Of a stretch of 64,000 nt of DNA, positions 60,564-64,000 are shown in pieces (position 1 is the stretch's first letter; every line of letters starts with the position of its first letter). The notes below the pieces were generated by a model that worked only from the letters and a program-made list of their open reading frames with translations, was not told the origin of the DNA and did not search any database. The stretch covers positions 34,932 through 98,931 of the forward strand of contig NZ_WKJJ01000025.1 of assembly GCF_009674485.1 (NCBI RefSeq), in the 5' to 3' direction. Origin of the DNA: Pseudoduganella rivuli (GTDB lineage: Bacteria; Pseudomonadota; Gammaproteobacteria; Burkholderiales; Burkholderiaceae_D). Made by a program: the position numbers and the translations under genes.

Positions 60564-61712
60564 TTACACCAGCCCCAGCGCCGCGCGGCGCGACGGGTGC
60601 ACATGCGCCTGGCTCAGGTCGCCGTTGTAGTGTGCGGCCACGCGGTGGTCCATGACGCGATACCACAGGGGCGGCACATACGCCACCAGCATCATCGTCA
60701 CATAACTGGCGGGCAATTGCGGCGTGCCGTCGAAGCAGCGCATGCTCTGGTAGCGGTTGCCCGGATTGCTGTGGTGATCGGCATGGCGCTGCAACTGGAA
60801 CAGGAACAGCGTGCAGACGAAATGGTTGCTGTCCCAGGCGTGCGCCGGAGAGCACGGTTCATAATTGCCGTTCGGCAGTTTCTTGCGCAACAGGCCATAG
60901 TGCTCGATGTAGTTGGTCACTTCCAGCAGGATGATGCCGTAAGCCGCCTGGGCCAGCAGGAAAGGAAACACGATCCAGCCCAGCCACAGCACCAGGCCGC
61001 CAAACAGCGCGACCGTCATCGCCCACGTATGCAGGTTTTCATTGGCAGGGATCCAGGTGCTGCGGCCCTGGCGCTGCAAGCGGTCGCGCTCGATCCGCCA
61101 TGCCGAAACGATACCGGTCAGCACCGCGCGCGGCAGGTAGCGCCAGAACGATTCGCCCAGCAGCGAACTGGTCGGATCGCCCGGGGTGGCGACGTTCTTA
61201 TGGTGGCCGCGCACGTGCTCGGCGAAGAAGTGGCCATAGGCGGTGGGCGCCAGCGACAGTTTGGCCAGCCAGCGGTCCAGCGCGTTTTTCTTGTGCGTCA
61301 ACTCATGGGCGGCAATAAAACCGACCCCGTTGACCACGCCGACCGACAGCGCCAGGCCGAAGATGGCCCACCAGGGCAGCGGCGGCGACATCGCGATGAC
61401 CCAGGCGCCGAAGCCCGTGACGATGAACTGGAACGGCACGAACGCGTAGACCAGCGCGGGGTAATAGGGATCGCGCTCCATGGCGTCGATCAGCGCGGCG
61501 GACGGATTGCGGGTGTTGCGTCCGACCAGCCAGTCCGTCACCGGAATGAACACGTAGATTACGACCGGAAACGCCCAGTAAAAGGCCAATTGGCCGGTCC
61601 AGTAGCCCAGGCCCAGGTAAAACAGCGCCATGATCGGCACCAGGGGGCTGAACAGCCATAGCGCCTTGTTGGGATCCTTCAGCGCCACGCCGGCGCTTTG
61701 CGCAATAGTCAT
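60564..61712 (-). CDS. alkB: Alkane 1-monooxygenase (AlkB, diiron membrane hydroxylase)
   Basis: A 382-residue membrane enzyme that hydroxylates the end of alkanes or alkyl chains. All His boxes are present: HELTH (136-140), EHVRGHHKN (165-173), the AlkB-specific NYIEHYGL (267-274) and LQRHADHH (307-314). About six helices. No rubredoxin or rubredoxin reductase gene, its usual electron donors, lies in the window. It is the last gene of the leftward set with the PF10118 and acyltransferase genes, so the substrate may be an acyl chain in biosynthesis rather than a growth alkane (inference). Confidence 0.92.
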   Translation of the reverse strand: MTIAQSAGVALKDPNKALWLFSPLVPIMALFYLGLGYWTGQLAFYWAFPVVIYVFIPVTDWLVGRNTRNPSAALIDAMERDPYYPALVYAFVPFQFIVTGFGAWVIAMSPPLPWWAIFGLALSVGVVNGVGFIAAHELTHKKNALDRWLAKLSLAPTAYGHFFAEHVRGHHKNVATPGDPTSSLLGESFWRYLPRAVLTGIVSAWRIERDRLQRQGRSTWIPANENLHTWAMTVALFGGLVLWLGWIVFPFLLAQAAYGIILLEVTNYIEHYGLLRKKLPNGNYEPCSPAHAWDSNHFVCTLFLFQLQRHADHHSNPGNRYQSMRCFDGTPQLPASYVTMMLVAYVPPLWYRVMDHRVAAHYNGDLSQAHVHPSRRAALGLV

Positions 61713-61749
61713 GATATTGAATTAAAAAAGAATGAACAGAGGTCCGGTT

Positions 61750-62571
61750 TCAGGCCTGCGGCCGTGCCGCCGGCGGATTATCCTGCAGCCATTGCTGCGC
61801 CAGCTTGTCGGTGACGTCGCGCCGGAACTTGTACCAGGGATTGACGAAGCTCACCAGTCCCCAGGTACACGACCAGACATACCCACGCCATCCGAAATTG
61901 AAGCGCAGCGCTTCACCCAGCGTCTTCCAGCGCCGCAGCGCGCCCGAGCGGTACAGGTTGTAAAACGCCTGCGCATGGGACTCATACATGAAGATCGCCA
62001 GCGCCCACAGGTACCACAGCACGCGGCGCGTCTTGCCGCCCCCGATCGCCAGGTACAGTTCGTGGATGAAGTGCTTGTGTTCCATCTCTTCAGACGAATG
62101 CCAGTTCCACAGGCGCGCCAGTTCCGGGTCGGCGCCGGCCAGCCATTGCTGGTTGCGCAGCGTGGCGCCGGACAGCACGGCGGTCATATGCTCGTAGGCG
62201 ACCGACGACGCCAGCTGGTTCAGCGGCGTTCCCGTCGCGCCCCACTCGGCGCGCTTGCTGATGCGGCGCTCCCACCAGTTGTCCAGGCCCAGCTGCTCCA
62301 GGCGGGCATTGTATTTGCGGTGGATCGCACTGTGCGTGGATTCCTGCGCGATAAAGCCACGCGCATATTCACGCCAGTACGGCTGTTTGTCTTCCGGCAG
62401 CGTGTCGATGGCGCGTCGTACGGTATCGATCAGCCAGCGTTCCCCCACCGGGAACGTCATGGAAATCGCGTTCAGCGCCTGGCTGCGGTAGGCGTCGCCA
62501 CCGTTCCAGTTCAGTTCGAACTCGTCGAGTTTGAACTCCATGCGCCGGTGCACTATGGGTGTGTGTTGCAT
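61750..62571 (-). CDS. PF10118-family metal-dependent hydrolase (ferritin-like)
   Basis: A 273-residue protein. The probable metal ligands Glu/His occur in FIAQESTHSAIHRKY (about 75-90), AYEHMTAVLSG (about 125) and WHSSEEMEHKHFIHELY (about 160-175), the usual diiron-like layout of this family. An AAAGGAT site precedes the ATG. Members sit near fatty-acid or alkane genes; the reaction is not established, and "hydrolase" is only the family's label. It is 37 bases before alkB. Confidence 0.87.
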   Translation of the reverse strand: MQHTPIVHRRMEFKLDEFELNWNGGDAYRSQALNAISMTFPVGERWLIDTVRRAIDTLPEDKQPYWREYARGFIAQESTHSAIHRKYNARLEQLGLDNWWERRISKRAEWGATGTPLNQLASSVAYEHMTAVLSGATLRNQQWLAGADPELARLWNWHSSEEMEHKHFIHELYLAIGGGKTRRVLWYLWALAIFMYESHAQAFYNLYRSGALRRWKTLGEALRFNFGWRGYVWSCTWGLVSFVNPWYKFRRDVTDKLAQQWLQDNPPAARPQA

Positions 62572-62581
62572 AACTATCCTT

Positions 62582-63838
62582 TCAAACGCAGGAAGCGGCT
62601 GCGGCCGGTTTGGCGGCCGCTGGCGCCGCGCGTTCCAGCCAGCGGGCGATCATGTCCGCCACTGCCGCCTGTTCATACAGGTTGACCGGGAAGGTGAATT
62701 CGAGCGTGGTGGTGTCATGGATGCGCGATACCCCGACATGGATGAAGGTCGTGGTGGTGCCCAGCGATACCGCGCTCAGCCAGCGGCGCGTATGGGCGCC
62801 ATCGACCTGGCCCAGGTTGGAAATGGTCATGAGCGGATCCAGCATGACTTCGCCCTTGCCTTGCAACAGCAAGGCAAACCGCCGCGCCAACCAGCTTGTC
62901 ATGCGCGACTGCCCCGGCGACGACCATTGGAACAGGCGAATCAGGCCCAGCGGCGCGCCGGCGCGGACACGCCCGAACAATTCCGCCACCTGCGCCGCCA
63001 GGCGCGGGCCGCGCCGCACATAGCCGGTGATGACGCCCGTGTAATTGCCGGGGGCGCGCATCGGCGCACCGCATGCCGGATGCAGGTCGGCAGCGACTTG
63101 AATGCCGAACCCGGGCGTGTCTGGGCAGCATTCCAGGACGTGCGCCGCCAGTTGCCTGGTCAGCGCCTGCGTATAACTTTCGCCGTCGCGGCGCGTGCCG
63201 ATCAATTGCGCCACCTGCCGCTCCGTCAGCACATGGCGCACCACATGGTGGCGAAACGCCGATTCCGGCTGCGCCCGCCGCAATGGGGAGCGGCCGCGCA
63301 GGGCGCGCCAGCGCCATTGGGAGACCATGCCGTGCATCAGGGCCGGCAGCACGGCCGGCCCCGGTGGAGGTTCGGCCGGCGCCGGCACCGCCGGCGCCGC
63401 CGCACTGTCGGCCATGGCATCGAGCTGGCGGAAGAACTGTTCGACCCACCAGTAGCCGGCACGGCCGTTGGCAAATGTATGGTCGACACGGAATTCAACC
63501 CGTCCCGCCTCCCACGCGGTCAGCCGCAGCGGCAGCGCGGCATCGCCCGCGGCCACGGGCCCGTGGCCGCGCAAGGCCGCGCAGGCCTGCTCCAGCGCCG
63601 CGCGCCAGGCCGGTTCCGGCCGCGCGCTCCAGTGCCATCCATTGCCGCTACGCTGGCGCACCAGCTGCAGTTCCGGCCAGGCCGTCACCAGGCGCGCGTA
63701 GGCGGCCAGCGCCTGTTCCAGCGGCGCGGCGCGCGCCAGGTCGCCGACAATCACGATGTCGGTCGGACAACCCAGACTGTCGAGCGCCATGAAATAAGCG
63801 TCACCGGCCTGGCGTACCAGTTCAGCGGAGAATTGCAT
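62582..63838 (-). CDS. Condensation-superfamily acyltransferase (wax-ester-synthase/PapA-like)
   Basis: A 418-residue soluble protein of the CoA-dependent acyltransferase superfamily. The usual HHxxxDG active motif appears as DHTFANG (119-125): the catalytic second His (H120) is kept, but Asp is replaced by Asn. The later segment ISNLGQVDGAHT resembles the conserved SN-G loop of WES/PapA5-type enzymes. It should join an acyl chain to an alcohol or amine. The start at 63838 has AAGGAAG upstream, and it overlaps the stop of the partial gene to the right. It lies 10 bases before the PF10118 gene. Confidence 0.72.
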   Translation of the reverse strand: MQFSAELVRQAGDAYFMALDSLGCPTDIVIVGDLARAAPLEQALAAYARLVTAWPELQLVRQRSGNGWHWSARPEPAWRAALEQACAALRGHGPVAAGDAALPLRLTAWEAGRVEFRVDHTFANGRAGYWWVEQFFRQLDAMADSAAAPAVPAPAEPPPGPAVLPALMHGMVSQWRWRALRGRSPLRRAQPESAFRHHVVRHVLTERQVAQLIGTRRDGESYTQALTRQLAAHVLECCPDTPGFGIQVAADLHPACGAPMRAPGNYTGVITGYVRRGPRLAAQVAELFGRVRAGAPLGLIRLFQWSSPGQSRMTSWLARRFALLLQGKGEVMLDPLMTISNLGQVDGAHTRRWLSAVSLGTTTTFIHVGVSRIHDTTTLEFTFPVNLYEQAAVADMIARWLERAAPAAAKPAAAASCV

Positions 63839-64000
63839 CGGTCTTCCTTTCATGATCCATCCATTCCATGTCCATGCCGCCCGCGCCGGCCAGCAGCGCA
63901 CGCCGCGGCGCGGCGCATACCACGTCCAGCCGGCCGAACGGCCCGGCCGACGCAACGTGCGCGCACCAGCCCTGTGGCGCCGGCGCGGCGGCCAGCCACA
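63822..64000 (-). CDS. C-terminal end of an unidentified protein (runs off window)
   Basis: One frame is open from the right edge to a TGA at 63822-63824 and gives about 58 residues ending GGMDMEWMDHERKTDAILR. It overlaps the first 17 bases of the acyltransferase gene, as translationally coupled genes do. No family can be named from this piece. Confidence 0.35.
   Translation of the reverse strand, partial: WLAAAPAPQGWCAHVASAGPFGRLDVVCAAPRRALLAGAGGMDMEWMDHERKTDAILR

Noticed and set aside
1..64000. Insertion sequences, prophage or integrase genes
   Set aside because: No transposase, integrase, terminal inverted repeats or attachment sites were seen, even around the toxin island.

Overview
The window looks like a chromosomal segment of a GC-rich betaproteobacterium, most likely Oxalobacteraceae (the Massilia / Duganella / Janthinobacterium group). 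The main reasons are the typical Burkholderiales order tpiA - secG - tRNA-Leu(GAG) - nuoABCDEFGHIJKLMN - DUF2818 - NUDIX, an ispD-ispF pair in the same run, and protein sequences close to that family throughout. This assignment is read from the sequence and gene order; no search was run.

Layout. 1-4.4 kb: start of an MdtAB(C) RND efflux operon facing a two-component system. 4.4-7.1 kb: a lone dual-FtsX ABC permease behind a well-formed sigma-54 promoter and two dyad sites. 7.1-24.2 kb: a housekeeping/accessory mix (GNAT, LysR, SppA with a Na+/solute symporter, dGTPase, MFS exporter, DinB-like protein, a cysteine-less glutaredoxin-like protein, a PAS-EAL/HDOD signalling pair, pirin, ribA, trypsin-like protease with FHA membrane protein). 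24.3-28.3 kb: an effector-immunity island consisting of a Tde1-like DNase toxin (glycine-zipper N-terminus, Ntox15 C-terminus) followed by four tandem, mosaic copies of a GAD-like/DUF1851 immunity gene. 28.3-35 kb: small regulator-plus-target units (LysR/dehydratase, an ArsR membrane operon, isochorismatase-cupin, VOC protein, MarR/PaaI thioesterase with twin operators).

35.2-53 kb: one long leftward run holding all 14 Complex I subunits as 14 separate genes, then DUF2818, an ADP-ribose pyrophosphatase, a secreted HExxH protein, and ispD-ispF, closed by a strong terminator at 35.2 kb. Upstream lie tRNA-Leu, secG, tpiA and a PIG3-type quinone oxidoreductase. 55.6-64 kb: two convergent sets of genes that together suggest synthesis and outer-membrane export of a modified lipid. 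The rightward set is a UbiA-type prenyltransferase, MacB/LolD-type ABC ATPase and permease, a LolA-like periplasmic protein and an outer-membrane beta-barrel. The leftward set is a partial gene, a condensation-superfamily acyltransferase, a PF10118 diiron-type protein and an AlkB alkane monooxygenase.

The two parts most likely to hold something undescribed are the effector/immunity array, where block-wise identity shows recombination between immunity copies, and the UbiA-ABC-LolA-barrel / acyltransferase-AlkB cluster, whose product I cannot name.
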